A stretch of DNA of 64,000 bases from positions 1,054,001-1,118,000 of the forward strand of contig CAXXTQ010000001.1 in assembly GCA_963665005.2 (NCBI GenBank), read 5' to 3'. Source of the DNA: G963665005 sp963665005 (lineage in GTDB: Bacteria; Bacillota; Clostridia; Christensenellales; SZUA-584). A program made the translations under genes and the position numbers. The notes under the pieces are model-generated. The model worked only from the letters and a program-made list of their open reading frames with translations. It had not been told where the DNA came from and did not search any database. The first letter of the stretch is position 1, and each line of letters opens with the position of its first letter. Shown here piece by piece: positions 49,714 through 58,315 of this stretch.

Positions 49714-50124
49714 ATGCAAAGAATTATGGGAATAGACATTGGCGAAAAGAGAATAGGCATAGCAGTTTCCGATATGCTGGGCATTACTGCGCAGGGAGTA
49801 GAGACTTATACGCGCATGGGACCCGAAGATGCAAAATACATTGCCGATAAGGCAAAAGAGCTTGGTGCACAGACGATAGTCGCGGGGCTTCCCCTTAACA
49901 TGAACGGAAGCGAAGGGCCTTCCGCACAAAAAGCGCGTGCGTTCATGGACGAAGTTAAGGCGCAGGGGTTAAAGGCTGTATTTCAGGACGAGCGGCTGAC
50001 TACGGTCAGCGCCGAAAGAGCGCTGCTCGAAGCGGATATGTCAAGAAAAAAACGCAGGCAGGTAATAGACAAGGTAGCTGCTGTATATATACTGCGCGCG
50101 TATCTTGATTCGCACCCCGTATAA
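49714..50124 (+). CDS. ruvX: Holliday junction resolvase-like RuvX (YqgF)
   Basis: A 136-residue RNase H-fold protein: MQRIMGIDIGEKRIGIAVSDMLGITAQGVETY (first catalytic Asp), TIVAGLPLNMNGSEGPSAQKARAF, VFQDERLTTVSAERALLEADMSRKKRRQVIDKVAAVYILRAYLD (second acidic residue). YqgF/RuvX matures 16S rRNA ends in bacteria. The ATG is 1 bp after the reductase stop, so it is translationally close-coupled. Conserved order with ireB and DUF1292. Confidence 0.93.
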   Translation: MQRIMGIDIGEKRIGIAVSDMLGITAQGVETYTRMGPEDAKYIADKAKELGAQTIVAGLPLNMNGSEGPSAQKARAFMDEVKAQGLKAVFQDERLTTVSAERALLEADMSRKKRRQVIDKVAAVYILRAYLDSHPV

Positions 50125-50148
50125 CAATTTATTTACAGGAGAAATTAA

Positions 50149-50421
50149 ATGAGCGAAGAAAATATTGTGGTTTTAAAAGACGAAAACGGGCAGGATGTGC
50201 GTTTTATGCATATCATGACTTTTGATTTTGACGGAAGCTTTTATGTTGCGCTGACTCCCGAAAGAGAAATCGAAGGCATACAAAACGGCGAGGTTCTCTT
50301 GATGGAGATAAGAGAAGACGAAGACGGAAGCGACTGTTACCTGCCGCTTGAAAGTGAGAAACAGCTTAAAACCGTCTGGGATGAGTTCGAAAAGCTTTAT
50401 TACCAGGACGAAGATGAATAG
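50149..50421 (+). CDS. DUF1292-domain protein (YrzB-like)
   Basis: A 90-residue acidic protein: MSEENIVVLKDENGQDVRFMHIMTFDFDGSFYVALTPE, then EDEDGSDCYLPLESEKQLKTVWDEFEKLYYQDEDE. This is the DUF1292/YrzB pattern. Function is unknown; the family almost always accompanies ireB and ruvX. ACAGGAG precedes the ATG. Full length. Confidence 0.9.
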   Translation: MSEENIVVLKDENGQDVRFMHIMTFDFDGSFYVALTPEREIEGIQNGEVLLMEIREDEDGSDCYLPLESEKQLKTVWDEFEKLYYQDEDE

Positions 50422-50431
50422 GGGATAAGTT

Positions 50432-51082
50432 TTGCGGTATGTATTTCTGGCGATGATGTGTGTTTTTGCCGGCGTGTATATATTCAGAAGAAACGATTTT
50501 CGTTTGCCGGGCAGGCTTTTAAGCAAGGGCGCGGCGAGCGTTATGTTTGTGCTTGTTGCCGTAAGTTCATTAAAAGGCGCGCCCGATACCTATTATACGC
50601 TTGTTCTTATCGGGCTGTGTTTATCGCTCGCCGGAGATGTTCTGCTGGTATTTAGCGATTTGGGCGATGGATATTTTTTGGCCGGGCTTTCCGCTTTTCT
50701 TGCCGCCCATATATTTTATGTTACAGCCTTTTCACTGCTTGCCGAATTCAGTATATATGATTTGGCGTTTTTTGCAGCGCTTATAATAATCGGTTTTATT
50801 GCGTTTTCCAAGCTTTCATTCGGAAAACTTAAAATACCCGTGTATATCTATACAACAGTGCTTTGCGCAATGGCGGCAAAAGCTGTATCATTATTGTTTT
50901 TGAATGATGTTAATTATATATACGCTATCTTCGCCGCAATAGGTGCTCTGCTTTTTGCTTTTTCAGACCTGGTGCTCGCATTCGACAAATTTTACCCAAA
51001 GCCAAAAAAGGCATTCGGCAGCATAAACTTAGTTTTATATTACAGCGGACAGGCACTTATAGCACTTAGCGTTATGATATAG
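50432..51082 (+). CDS. YhhN-family (lysoplasmalogenase-like) membrane protein
   Basis: A 216-residue protein with eight hydrophobic segments. It matches the YhhN/TMEM86 pattern: KGAASVMFVLVAVSS, LSLAGDVLLVFSDLGDGYFLAGLSAFLAAHIFYVTAF (Asp-containing helix near residues 65-105) and ALLFAFSDLVLAFDKFYPKP. Animal TMEM86 relatives hydrolyse lysoplasmalogens; some anaerobes make plasmalogens, so a lipid role is reasonable. TTG start after GGGGATAA; it follows DUF1292 by 10 bp. Confidence 0.8.
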   Translation: MRYVFLAMMCVFAGVYIFRRNDFRLPGRLLSKGAASVMFVLVAVSSLKGAPDTYYTLVLIGLCLSLAGDVLLVFSDLGDGYFLAGLSAFLAAHIFYVTAFSLLAEFSIYDLAFFAALIIIGFIAFSKLSFGKLKIPVYIYTTVLCAMAAKAVSLLFLNDVNYIYAIFAAIGALLFAFSDLVLAFDKFYPKPKKAFGSINLVLYYSGQALIALSVMI

Positions 51083-51199
51083 ATATATTCAAAAAAGCAG
51101 GTGATTTTATTTACAAGAAATCTCCTCAAGCGTTTGTGTTGACATCAAGTGGTGTTTATATTAGAATGGATAAGCGTGAAAATCGTTGTTAAAAGACGT

Positions 51200-51276
51200 G
51201 TGCCCGTAGCTCAGCTGGATAGAGTGTTTGACTACGAATCAAAAGGTCGCGGGTTCGAATCCCTCCGGGCACGCCA
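51200..51276 (+). tRNA. tRNA-Arg (anticodon ACG)
   Basis: A 77-nt cloverleaf with encoded CCA. The acceptor GTGCCCG pairs with CGGGCAC. The D-arm is GCTCAGCTGGATAGAGT. The anticodon stem TTTGA/TCAAA encloses CTACGAA, anticodon ACG. The T-arm is CGCGG-GTTCGAAT-CC(C/T)CG. Its 3' end is repeated downstream at 51494-51516. Confidence 0.96.
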
Positions 51277-51516
51277 TAAATAAAAAACACCCTAAATGGG
51301 TGTTTTTTATTTATGCTGATATGTTGGATGGGATTCGAACGCGAGGGAAAAATAATGTGCCTGATGGCACATTATCCGAGGCGGGTGAGAAGAAAGAAAG
51401 GCATAGCAGAAATGAGCAGCGCGGGAAGAAAAGAAGAAGGAACAATGCAAGCGAGGCGGCGTGATAGAGAGCGAAGCGAACGGAGCGAATCAGCTCCGGG
51501 CACGCCATAAATAAAA
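51263..51516 (+). repeat. 23-bp direct repeat of the tRNA-Arg 3' end flanking a 208-bp insertion scar
   Basis: The tRNA end from CTCCGGGCACGCCATAAATA plus AAA (51263-51285) recurs at 51494-51516. Between the copies lie a terminator hairpin, GGGATTCGAAC (a tRNA T-arm fragment in reverse complement, near 51327), a perfect 10-bp hairpin ATAATGTGCC-TGAT-GGCACATTAT (51351-51374) and a purine-rich run ending GAGAGCGAAGCGAACGGAGC. The flanking repeats are what an integrase leaves at an attB/attP pair. Confidence 0.75.
51282..51308 (+). terminator. Terminator after tRNA-Arg
   Basis: AAAAAACACCC pairs with GGGTGTTTTTT around TAAAT. It lies 6 bp beyond the CCA end and inside the repeated segment's left edge. 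Confidence 0.85.
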
Positions 51517-51545
51517 TTTAAACATATTCTATTTGCTTGATTGTA

Positions 51546-51574
51546 TTGACAATAAATTTATATTCAGATATCCT
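51546..51574 (+). promoter_or_regulatory. Possible promoter of the MATE gene
   Basis: TTGACA (51546-51551), a 17 nt spacer and TATCCT (51569-51574). The -10 differs from the consensus at two positions. It lies 45 bp before the MATE start. Confidence 0.5.
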
Positions 51575-51618
51575 TTCATAAGCTAGTAAAAAAACATAAC
51601 AGAAAGTTTGAGAAAAGA

Positions 51619-53037
51619 ATGAAATATACAGCAAGGCTTGGAACTGAAAAAATCAGCAAACTCATATTAAAAATGTCGATACCGGCGATTATTTCTATGG
51701 TAGTGCAGGCGCTATATAACATAGTTGACAGTATATTTGTCGCGAGTATAAGCGAAGAAGCATTAACCGCTCTTTCGCTTGCGTTTCCTATACAAATCGT
51801 AATAATTGCGATCTTTATAGGGCTTGGTATTGGATTGAATTCGGTAATTTCCAGAAGGCTCGGCGAAAAGAATAAAGACGAAGCAATAAACGCCGCAGAG
51901 CATGGATTTATGCTCGGTTTAATTTTATGGGCACTTATCGCGGTTGCGGGCATTTTTGTGCCAAGATGGTTTTTTTCTTTTTTTACGGACGACTCGGTAA
52001 TCATTGATTATGCGACACAGTATACCACCATCGTTATGATTTTCTCTTTTGGATGCATTTTTGCACAGGTGTGCATGAGCATTATACAAGCGACTGGCGA
52101 CATGGTCAGCTCTATGAAGATCCAGTTGGCAGGTGCTATCACTAACATCATCCTAGACCCGATACTTATATTCGGAGTATTTTTTATACCCGGACTTGGC
52201 GTAAAAGGTGCGGCAATCGCTACGGTTACTGGACAAATAATTTCTATGCTTTACGCATTCTTTTTGATGTTTAAAAGAGACAGAGGGTTAAAGCTTAACC
52301 TGAAGAAATTTCACTTTAAATTTAAAATAACGATGAGCATATTAAAAGTCGGCTTTCCTTCCATGATAGTGCAGGGGCTGGGGTCAGTTATGCTTGGAGG
52401 TATCAACCTAATACTTTCCGGCTTCGGGCCAACTTCAATTGCGGTATTTGGCGCCTATTTCAAAGTGCAATCGTTGGTTTTCATGCCCGTTTTTGGCCTG
52501 TGTCAAGGCATAATGCCGATTGTAGGCTATAACTATGGCGCAAAAAATAAGAAGAGGATTATTGATACTGTTAAAATCGGCGGAATAGTCGCCTTTTCAA
52601 TAATGGCTGTCGGATTGATTGTTTTCCTACTCTTCCCCGGAGCAATGCTGACGCTGTTCAACAGCTCGGCTAATATGACACAAATCGGTATTACTGCCTT
52701 TCGTATATTGAGCATCGGATTTCCTGTCGCAGGAGTTTGTATCGTTTTGGGTACGTCTTTTCAGGCAATCGGCGACGCGCATCTCAGCATGATTATATCC
52801 TTTGCAAGGCAAATCGTTGTGCTTCTGCCTGTGGCATTTTTTCTTAGCCGTGCGCTTAATGAAGTCGGCGTCTGGCTCGCCTTTCCTATTGCCGAATTTA
52901 GCGCGCTTATTATTACAATACTCTTCGCCGTTCGGCTCTATCGGAAACAAATCAAAAATCTTGGTATGACATCGCAGGAATTAACAAAGGCACAAGAATT
53001 GGCTTTTGCGCCGGATGCGGACGGTGAGCTTGTCTAA
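51619..53037 (+). CDS. MATE-family multidrug/cation efflux transporter
   Basis: A 472-residue membrane protein with twelve hydrophobic segments in two halves. Typical MATE text: MSIPAIISMVVQALYNIVDSIFVASISEEALTALSLAFPIQIV near the start, ISRRLGEKNKDEAINAAEHG, and in the second half GLCQGIMPIVGYNYGAKNKKRI. MATE pumps export cationic drugs and metabolites with a Na+ or H+ gradient. The substrate is not predictable. GAAAAGAATG gives a weak ribosome site. Confidence 0.92.
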   Translation: MKYTARLGTEKISKLILKMSIPAIISMVVQALYNIVDSIFVASISEEALTALSLAFPIQIVIIAIFIGLGIGLNSVISRRLGEKNKDEAINAAEHGFMLGLILWALIAVAGIFVPRWFFSFFTDDSVIIDYATQYTTIVMIFSFGCIFAQVCMSIIQATGDMVSSMKIQLAGAITNIILDPILIFGVFFIPGLGVKGAAIATVTGQIISMLYAFFLMFKRDRGLKLNLKKFHFKFKITMSILKVGFPSMIVQGLGSVMLGGINLILSGFGPTSIAVFGAYFKVQSLVFMPVFGLCQGIMPIVGYNYGAKNKKRIIDTVKIGGIVAFSIMAVGLIVFLLFPGAMLTLFNSSANMTQIGITAFRILSIGFPVAGVCIVLGTSFQAIGDAHLSMIISFARQIVVLLPVAFFLSRALNEVGVWLAFPIAEFSALIITILFAVRLYRKQIKNLGMTSQELTKAQELAFAPDADGELV

Positions 53038-53102
53038 TTAGAAAACAAGATTATTTTATAATATAATCACAGTCTCCGAGTTTCGGCCGTTATGGAGGTA
53101 AT

Positions 53103-53774
53103 TTGACGAAGTATAAAGGAAAAAAATTTATTGCTTCTTACAGCGGAGGCAAGGATAGCGTTCTGGCGCTATACAGAGCGATTAAGCAGGGCATGCTGCC
53201 TTTGTCGCTTATAACGACTTATAACACTGACGAGGGTCGCACATGGTTTCATGGCATACCCAAACCGTTATTGTTAAATGTATCAAAGGCTCTCGAAATT
53301 CCTGTAAAAATTGTAAAAACAAACGGCAGCGAATATGCGGTTAACTTTGAAAAGGCGCTATGCGAATTCAGGGATGCAGGTGCAAAGGTATGTGTTTTCG
53401 GGGATATTGATATAGAAGAACATTTACAATGGTGCACGCAAAGATGCTGTAATGCCGGCATTGAGCCGTATTCCCCATTGTGGAAAGAATCCCGCAGGCA
53501 ATTGGTGTATGAGTTTATAGACAGCGGATTTATCGCCAATATCACCGTTGTTGATACAAAGCAAATGAAAGACAAGCATCTTGGGAGCATACTGACAAAA
53601 AAAGTTGCTGATAGTATAGACGCACAAGGAGCTGATGTTTGCGGCGAAAACGGTGAATACCATACGTTTGTTTCCGACGGGCCTATATTTCAAAATGCTG
53701 TTGAATTTTCTTTTAAAGAAAAAATTAGAATAGGAAATTATTCTATTCTTCCGCTTGATTATCCTGCTGTTTAA
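53103..53774 (+). CDS. Dph6-like PP-loop ATPase (diphthine-ammonia ligase family)
   Basis: A 223-residue adenine-nucleotide alpha-hydrolase. The PP-loop is ASYSGGKDSVLALYRAIKQG. The family's C-terminal motif appears as GADVCGENGEYHTFVSDGP. In eukaryotes and archaea the family makes diphthamide; bacteria have no eEF2 diphthamide, so the role here is unknown (B12-binding or thiol-transfer roles have been proposed). TTG start 53103 with GGAGG upstream. It converges on the zinc-ribbon gene with a 4 bp overlap. Confidence 0.85.
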   Translation: MTKYKGKKFIASYSGGKDSVLALYRAIKQGMLPLSLITTYNTDEGRTWFHGIPKPLLLNVSKALEIPVKIVKTNGSEYAVNFEKALCEFRDAGAKVCVFGDIDIEEHLQWCTQRCCNAGIEPYSPLWKESRRQLVYEFIDSGFIANITVVDTKQMKDKHLGSILTKKVADSIDAQGADVCGENGEYHTFVSDGPIFQNAVEFSFKEKIRIGNYSILPLDYPAV

Positions 53775-54376
53775 GGAGGAGACAGCTCAGCGACCCTTGA
53801 GAATGAAATGCTTTCTTCCTCTATCGTAACTGTCAATATATCATCATTAAGAACAAATATAAGCGCGCCTAAATTCACGCCGCCGCCCAAAAGCGTAATA
53901 GAATTATTTGCAATTTCATATTGATATATATATTCATCACTATCTTCAAAATAGCGCGCTGTGCCGTCTGGTAAAAACTCTAATGCAATATACATACCAT
54001 CTATATCGCCTTCCCATGCGCCGAGAAGAGGATTTGCCTGTTCTGTTTGCAGGGCAGATTGCGCATTGGTTTCGGATATTTGTGCTCCGTTATTGCCAAG
54101 AGATAATTGGCTGCCGCCGGGAACAACTTCAGAAAACAAAGGTGCATGATTCCATATTGACAGCGAATCGGGGGTTTGTGCGAACCAGTTGAAATATGCA
54201 AATAAACAAAAGGCTATAATCGCCGCGCCCAGAGCAAAGAAAGTAGCGGCCTTCCATTTTCCTTCAGTGTTTTTTGGCGATTGCAAGGGCTGCTGCTGTA
54301 ATGTCTGCCGCGTTCCGCAGCGGTCACAAAACACACTGTTATCTTGAATCTGTTTTCCGCATTTACTGCAATACAT
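53771..54376 (-). CDS. Zinc-ribbon membrane protein of unknown function
   Basis: A 201-residue protein. An N-terminal zinc ribbon (MYCSKCGKQIQDNSVFCDRCGT, residues 1-22) is followed by a linker, one membrane helix (about residues 42-65, AATFFALGAAIIAFCLFAYFNWF), a Ser/Gln-rich linker and a beta-rich C-terminal domain (LLGAWEGDIDGMYIALEFLPDGTARYFEDSDEYIYQYEI). A probable copy of the widespread zinc-ribbon/extracellular-domain architecture. It precedes 54403-55884 in the same direction. Confidence 0.7.
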   Translation of the reverse strand: MYCSKCGKQIQDNSVFCDRCGTRQTLQQQPLQSPKNTEGKWKAATFFALGAAIIAFCLFAYFNWFAQTPDSLSIWNHAPLFSEVVPGGSQLSLGNNGAQISETNAQSALQTEQANPLLGAWEGDIDGMYIALEFLPDGTARYFEDSDEYIYQYEIANNSITLLGGGVNLGALIFVLNDDILTVTIEEESISFSRVAELSPP

Positions 54377-54402
54377 AAGTTGCTCCTTGGTCTAAAAGAT
54401 AT

Positions 54403-55884
54403 CTATTCAACACTCGAAGCAATTTTATAGCGGTATCCGCCGTCATATGCTTCGTTGACCAGGCCGCCCGAGCTGCCGTATGTCGCGCTGTAATAATCTA
54501 TATAAATGTAGCCGTTTTCATGCAACGCGATCCTGCGCCATTCCGCCCCGTCCGTTCTCATCTGCAGATAATAACCGTCTTCTCTGACTTCTATTTTAGA
54601 AGTATACTGTTTGTCAAATTCCTCGTCTATCCAGTCTACTGTACCGTCTGAATTTATAGTGAACACCAGCGCGTGGTAATTTGAATATGCCTGTAGCAAC
54701 ATGGAAGGATCTTTGCCGTAAGGATCGGTTGTTTCGTCCAGCATATAGAAAGATAGCGTTACCCATGTTCCCTGAAGGCTTGAAAAATCTTGTGAAGCAG
54801 CCGTCGTGCCCGACAGAGAATCGTCAATCGTTTCGGGAATTGAAACGGTGCCTGTATCTATTTGAGCAAGCTGGTTTTGCAGCGCTAGAATCTCGTCGAG
54901 CAGCGTTTCGCCGTCGCGCAGAGCTTTGGCATATGATACCGCATCATTCAAATCTCCGCTTGTCATATTTGCTGTGCCGCCTTGTATATTAAGCCCGATA
55001 AATTCTTTATCTGTCATAATATCGCGTATATCTTTTATGGTGTCAAATGGTTTTAGCGTGCCGCCGTTGTTATCTATAAAAAGCCATTTTGCGCTCTTCT
55101 TTGCAGTGTTTATCGCCGAGCCCGCCGTCTTTGTGAAAGTATACGTACAGTTATCAAAACCATCTGCGCCTTTGAAGATAAAAGCCGCGTCATCCGCCAG
55201 CTGTACCGCTGTGGCTGCGCCCCCGATAGATATTATACCGCTTGGAATAACAAACGGTACGGCTGGTACGCCGACGCCTATTCCTACAGCAGTAAGAACC
55301 GTGACCTTACAGCCGCTGCGTATGATACGCGCCGCACCTTCGCGCGCCGCCCAAATATCACCTGCATTGTTCCAATGGTCGGCGACTTGGGCATCTGCCG
55401 ATTCGAGTGCAGATAAAGCCTGCCGCATATCAGAACCTAAAAAATCGGCCAGCGCTTTTATTCTCTGCCCTTTTTCAGCAGTATCATAAACTTGTATTAT
55501 ATCGTCCGCTTTTGCCGCATATGCAGTCCTGAAAAGTAAAAATTTTTGCAAAGCGCCTACAAAAGCACCTTTCTCCTCGATCAACCAAATATCATTTATA
55601 TTAATTTGTGCCTTTTTAAAACAGCTCTTTGCTTGTTCAAGGTCGCTTTTCCATGCCTCATAAGAGTCATATGGTATATTTGCATCGAGGACATTATTTG
55701 TATAATACACACCCGTGATAAAAGAGTCTATAGCGTCTTGCAACATGAGCGCAGTTTTTATTTCGCCTTTGCTTTGTACAGAGGCTGTGCTTTTATCCGA
55801 AACGGAAGATATCGTCAACACAGCAAATAAAACAAACATAAATGTAAAAATGATTGTTCCGGTTATCCATACTGTTTTTTTCAT
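54403..55884 (-). CDS. Large secreted or membrane-anchored protein of unknown function
   Basis: About 493 residues from ATG 55884 (MKKTVWITGTIIFTFMFVLFAVLTISS), which is a natural signal or anchor; the open frame extends upstream in an unrelated arginine/lysine-rich stretch that is not part of the gene. It has a middle hydrophobic segment (TVLTAVGIGVGVPAVPFVIPSGIISIGGAATAVQLADD, about residues 195-232) and a C-terminal beta-rich domain (LQGTWVTLSFYMLDETTD...). GAGGCCCCT precedes the ATG. I do not recognise the family. The C-terminal domain resembles lipocalin-like stress domains but that is a guess. It is 27 bp from the zinc-ribbon gene and may be co-transcribed. Confidence 0.6.
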   Translation of the reverse strand: MKKTVWITGTIIFTFMFVLFAVLTISSVSDKSTASVQSKGEIKTALMLQDAIDSFITGVYYTNNVLDANIPYDSYEAWKSDLEQAKSCFKKAQININDIWLIEEKGAFVGALQKFLLFRTAYAAKADDIIQVYDTAEKGQRIKALADFLGSDMRQALSALESADAQVADHWNNAGDIWAAREGAARIIRSGCKVTVLTAVGIGVGVPAVPFVIPSGIISIGGAATAVQLADDAAFIFKGADGFDNCTYTFTKTAGSAINTAKKSAKWLFIDNNGGTLKPFDTIKDIRDIMTDKEFIGLNIQGGTANMTSGDLNDAVSYAKALRDGETLLDEILALQNQLAQIDTGTVSIPETIDDSLSGTTAASQDFSSLQGTWVTLSFYMLDETTDPYGKDPSMLLQAYSNYHALVFTINSDGTVDWIDEEFDKQYTSKIEVREDGYYLQMRTDGAEWRRIALHENGYIYIDYYSATYGSSGGLVNEAYDGGYRYKIASSVE

Positions 55885-55979
55885 AGGGGCCTCTTTTCTG
55901 ATGCAAGTTAATAAAAAGCGCTGATTATTTTTACGTTTTCTAATGCTGAGTTTGTGATTAAGAGTATCATTATTACGCT

Positions 55980-56978
55980 CTAACTGTTTCTTGTGCTTTC
56001 CCATCTCCAGGCATCTTTGCACATATCCTCAAGCAGCAGTTCTGCCTGCCATCCGAGCAGTTTTTTTGCTTTATCCGTTTTAGCGTAAGTGACTGCGATG
56101 TCGCCCGGGCGCCGCTTTGTTATTTCATACGGAATTTTTTTTCCCGTCGCCTTTTCGAAAGCGTTTATGACTTCGAGCACGCTGTATCCCGTGCCCGTTC
56201 CAAGATTGATAGCCTCTGAGCCGCTATGTTTATTTATATAATCCAGTGCGCGAACATGGCCTTTTGCAAGGTCGACAACGTGTATATAGTCGCGTATGCC
56301 CGTTCCGTCGGGGGTGGGGTAATCATCGCCGAATACATTAAGCTTTTCTAACTTTCCCGACGCAACATTTGAGATATACGGCATAAGATTGTTGGGTATT
56401 CCGCTCGGCATTTCGCCTATAAGCCCGCTTTTGTGCGCGCCGACAGGGTTAAAATAGCGAAGCAGAGCAACCGACCAGTCATCATCAGCTGAACATAAAT
56501 CACGCAATATTTGTTCTATCATATATTTTGTCCACCCGTATGGGTTTGTGCACCCGAGAGGCGAACTTTCGTCGAGCGGCATTTCGTTATCGCTTTTATA
56601 TACCGTCGCCGACGAGCTGAAAATAAGTTTCTTAACATTATGCTTTGCCATTACTTCACATAACGCAAGAGTACATTCAATATTGTTTTTGTAATAAGAG
56701 AGAGGTATTTTAACCGATTCACCGACAGCTTTATAGCCCGCAAAATGAATGGCTGCCGTAATATCATATACTTCAAAAATATGAGTCATTGCGGCTTTGT
56801 CCGAAACATCGGCAGTTACGCAATTTATTTTACTTCCGGTTATTTTACCCAGCCTGTCAACCATCTCGGGGCTGCTGTTGCTAAAATTATCCGCTATAAC
56901 AAAATCATAGCCGGCGTCATGCAGCTCTACGCAGGCATGGCTGCCTATAAATCCCGCTCCTCCGGTGACTAATATCAA
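55980..56978 (-). CDS. galE: UDP-glucose 4-epimerase
   Basis: A 332-residue SDR enzyme that interconverts UDP-glucose and UDP-galactose. The Rossmann motif is ILVTGGAGFIGSHACVELHDAGYD; the catalytic set is FSSSATVY (Ser) and NPYGWTKYMIEQIL (Tyr-x-x-x-Lys); GTGTGYSVLEVINAFEKATGKKIPYE and RRPGDIAVTYA complete the family pattern. It starts at TTG 56978 with a strong AAGGAGGG. It stands alone between unrelated genes and feeds cell-envelope sugars. Confidence 0.95.
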   Translation of the reverse strand: MILVTGGAGFIGSHACVELHDAGYDFVIADNFSNSSPEMVDRLGKITGSKINCVTADVSDKAAMTHIFEVYDITAAIHFAGYKAVGESVKIPLSYYKNNIECTLALCEVMAKHNVKKLIFSSSATVYKSDNEMPLDESSPLGCTNPYGWTKYMIEQILRDLCSADDDWSVALLRYFNPVGAHKSGLIGEMPSGIPNNLMPYISNVASGKLEKLNVFGDDYPTPDGTGIRDYIHVVDLAKGHVRALDYINKHSGSEAINLGTGTGYSVLEVINAFEKATGKKIPYEITKRRPGDIAVTYAKTDKAKKLLGWQAELLLEDMCKDAWRWESTRNS

Positions 56979-57195
56979 TAGTTTCCCTCCTTAATGGTGA
57001 AGTAATCAGTATACGGCATTATTTTATTACAATGCCTTTGACAAAGCAATAGTTATAAAGCCTTTTTAAAAAAGGACAGTATTAGAACAAGCTGATTATA
57101 GGGGAAAATTAACATTTATAATGTTTTATTTTATTTGCAGTTAAACTGTAGTATAATATGAAAACCATGAAATACGGAAAAAAGGAAATTTGGAT

Positions 57196-58281
57196 ATGAA
57201 TATTTTTAAAAAAAGTATTATTCTTTTAATAGTTATACTCTTGGCTTTTGCAGTTGGGTGTGAAAAACAAGCAGAAGTTGAAGAAACGGACATGAATACA
57301 CCTGCAGATGTTCAAGCGACGCCCACGCCCGTACCGACTTTAGAGCCGACTTTGGCTCCGACTGCTACTCCGGGCGTTTATTCTATAAAGCAAGGATATT
57401 CGCCGACTACCGGATTGCCGAGCGATAAAGAATATGAGCCAATCGCTGTCATAATTGAAAACCATCCTGATGCGAGGCCGCAAAGCGGGCTTTCTATGGC
57501 TGATTGGGTGTATGAAATATATGTCGAAGGAATGATAACAAGGTTCATCGCTATATTTAACGATACGCTGCCCGAAAAAGTCGGGCCGGTACGTTCTGTA
57601 AGAGTAAACCATCTTGATATACAGCAAGAATGGAATGCAGCGCTCGTCCATTGGGGAGCGTCTGATGCCCCTACTGCAGTTGAATATACTGCTACCTATA
57701 GAATTCCAAAGCTTGATTTCCCTTTTAGAGCAGATGCGCATAAAGGATTGAATGATGATAATTTTTGGAGAGATAACGATAGAAACAGGCCGCATAACGC
57801 CTATAGTAATTTGTTAAAAACATCCGGAATGTTTGAAGCGGATATAAAGCCGGTTCCTCATAATTTTTCTGAAGCATTAATGAGCGGAGGAACGGATTGC
57901 AACAATTTTAAAATCGTTTATAATACTTCGAGTATGCTAGTTGAATACGAGTATAACGCTGAAAATAATAAATATTTGAGGTCTGTTTCGAACAAAGAAT
58001 TTAAGGATAAAGAGACGGGGGAGCAGATAGAAGTATCAAACATCATTATTCAAAGAGTAGATCATAAAAAAGTTTATGTCTATTATATTATGGATTTGGT
58101 TGGCGAGGGGCCGGCAGAATTCATTATGGGAGGTAAGCACTTTACGGGTACTTGGAAGAGCGACAGCGTAAAGGATAAAACATATTTTTATCTGGACAGC
58201 GGCGAAGAGATAACGCTCTTGCCGGGCAACACATGGGTACAAGTAGTTTTTAATGATACCAAAATTGATATAACCCAATAA
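57196..58281 (+). CDS. DUF3048-domain lipoprotein (YerB-like)
   Basis: A 361-residue lipoprotein. MNIFKKSIILLIVILLAFAVGC ends in the lipobox (Cys22); a Thr/Pro linker (TPTPVPTLEPTLAPTATPG) follows; the DUF3048 part has ARPQSGLSMADWVYEIYVEGMITRFIAIFN and GPVRSVRVNHLDIQQEWNAALVHWGASD; the C-terminal piece has FTGTWKSDSVKDKTYFYLDSGEEITLLPGNTWVQVV. ATG 57196 was chosen for the GGAAATT site. Function unknown; the family is common in sporulating Firmicutes. Confidence 0.85.
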   Translation: MNIFKKSIILLIVILLAFAVGCEKQAEVEETDMNTPADVQATPTPVPTLEPTLAPTATPGVYSIKQGYSPTTGLPSDKEYEPIAVIIENHPDARPQSGLSMADWVYEIYVEGMITRFIAIFNDTLPEKVGPVRSVRVNHLDIQQEWNAALVHWGASDAPTAVEYTATYRIPKLDFPFRADAHKGLNDDNFWRDNDRNRPHNAYSNLLKTSGMFEADIKPVPHNFSEALMSGGTDCNNFKIVYNTSSMLVEYEYNAENNKYLRSVSNKEFKDKETGEQIEVSNIIIQRVDHKKVYVYYIMDLVGEGPAEFIMGGKHFTGTWKSDSVKDKTYFYLDSGEEITLLPGNTWVQVVFNDTKIDITQ

Positions 58282-58315
58282 TTAATGCACGGCAGATAAC
58301 AATACAAAAAGGCTT

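Noticed and set aside
54403..56022. The long start of the 54403 gene at 56022
   Set aside because: The first 46 residues are basic and low in hydrophobicity and overlap the galE 3' end, while MKKTVWITG at 55884 is a normal signal/anchor start.
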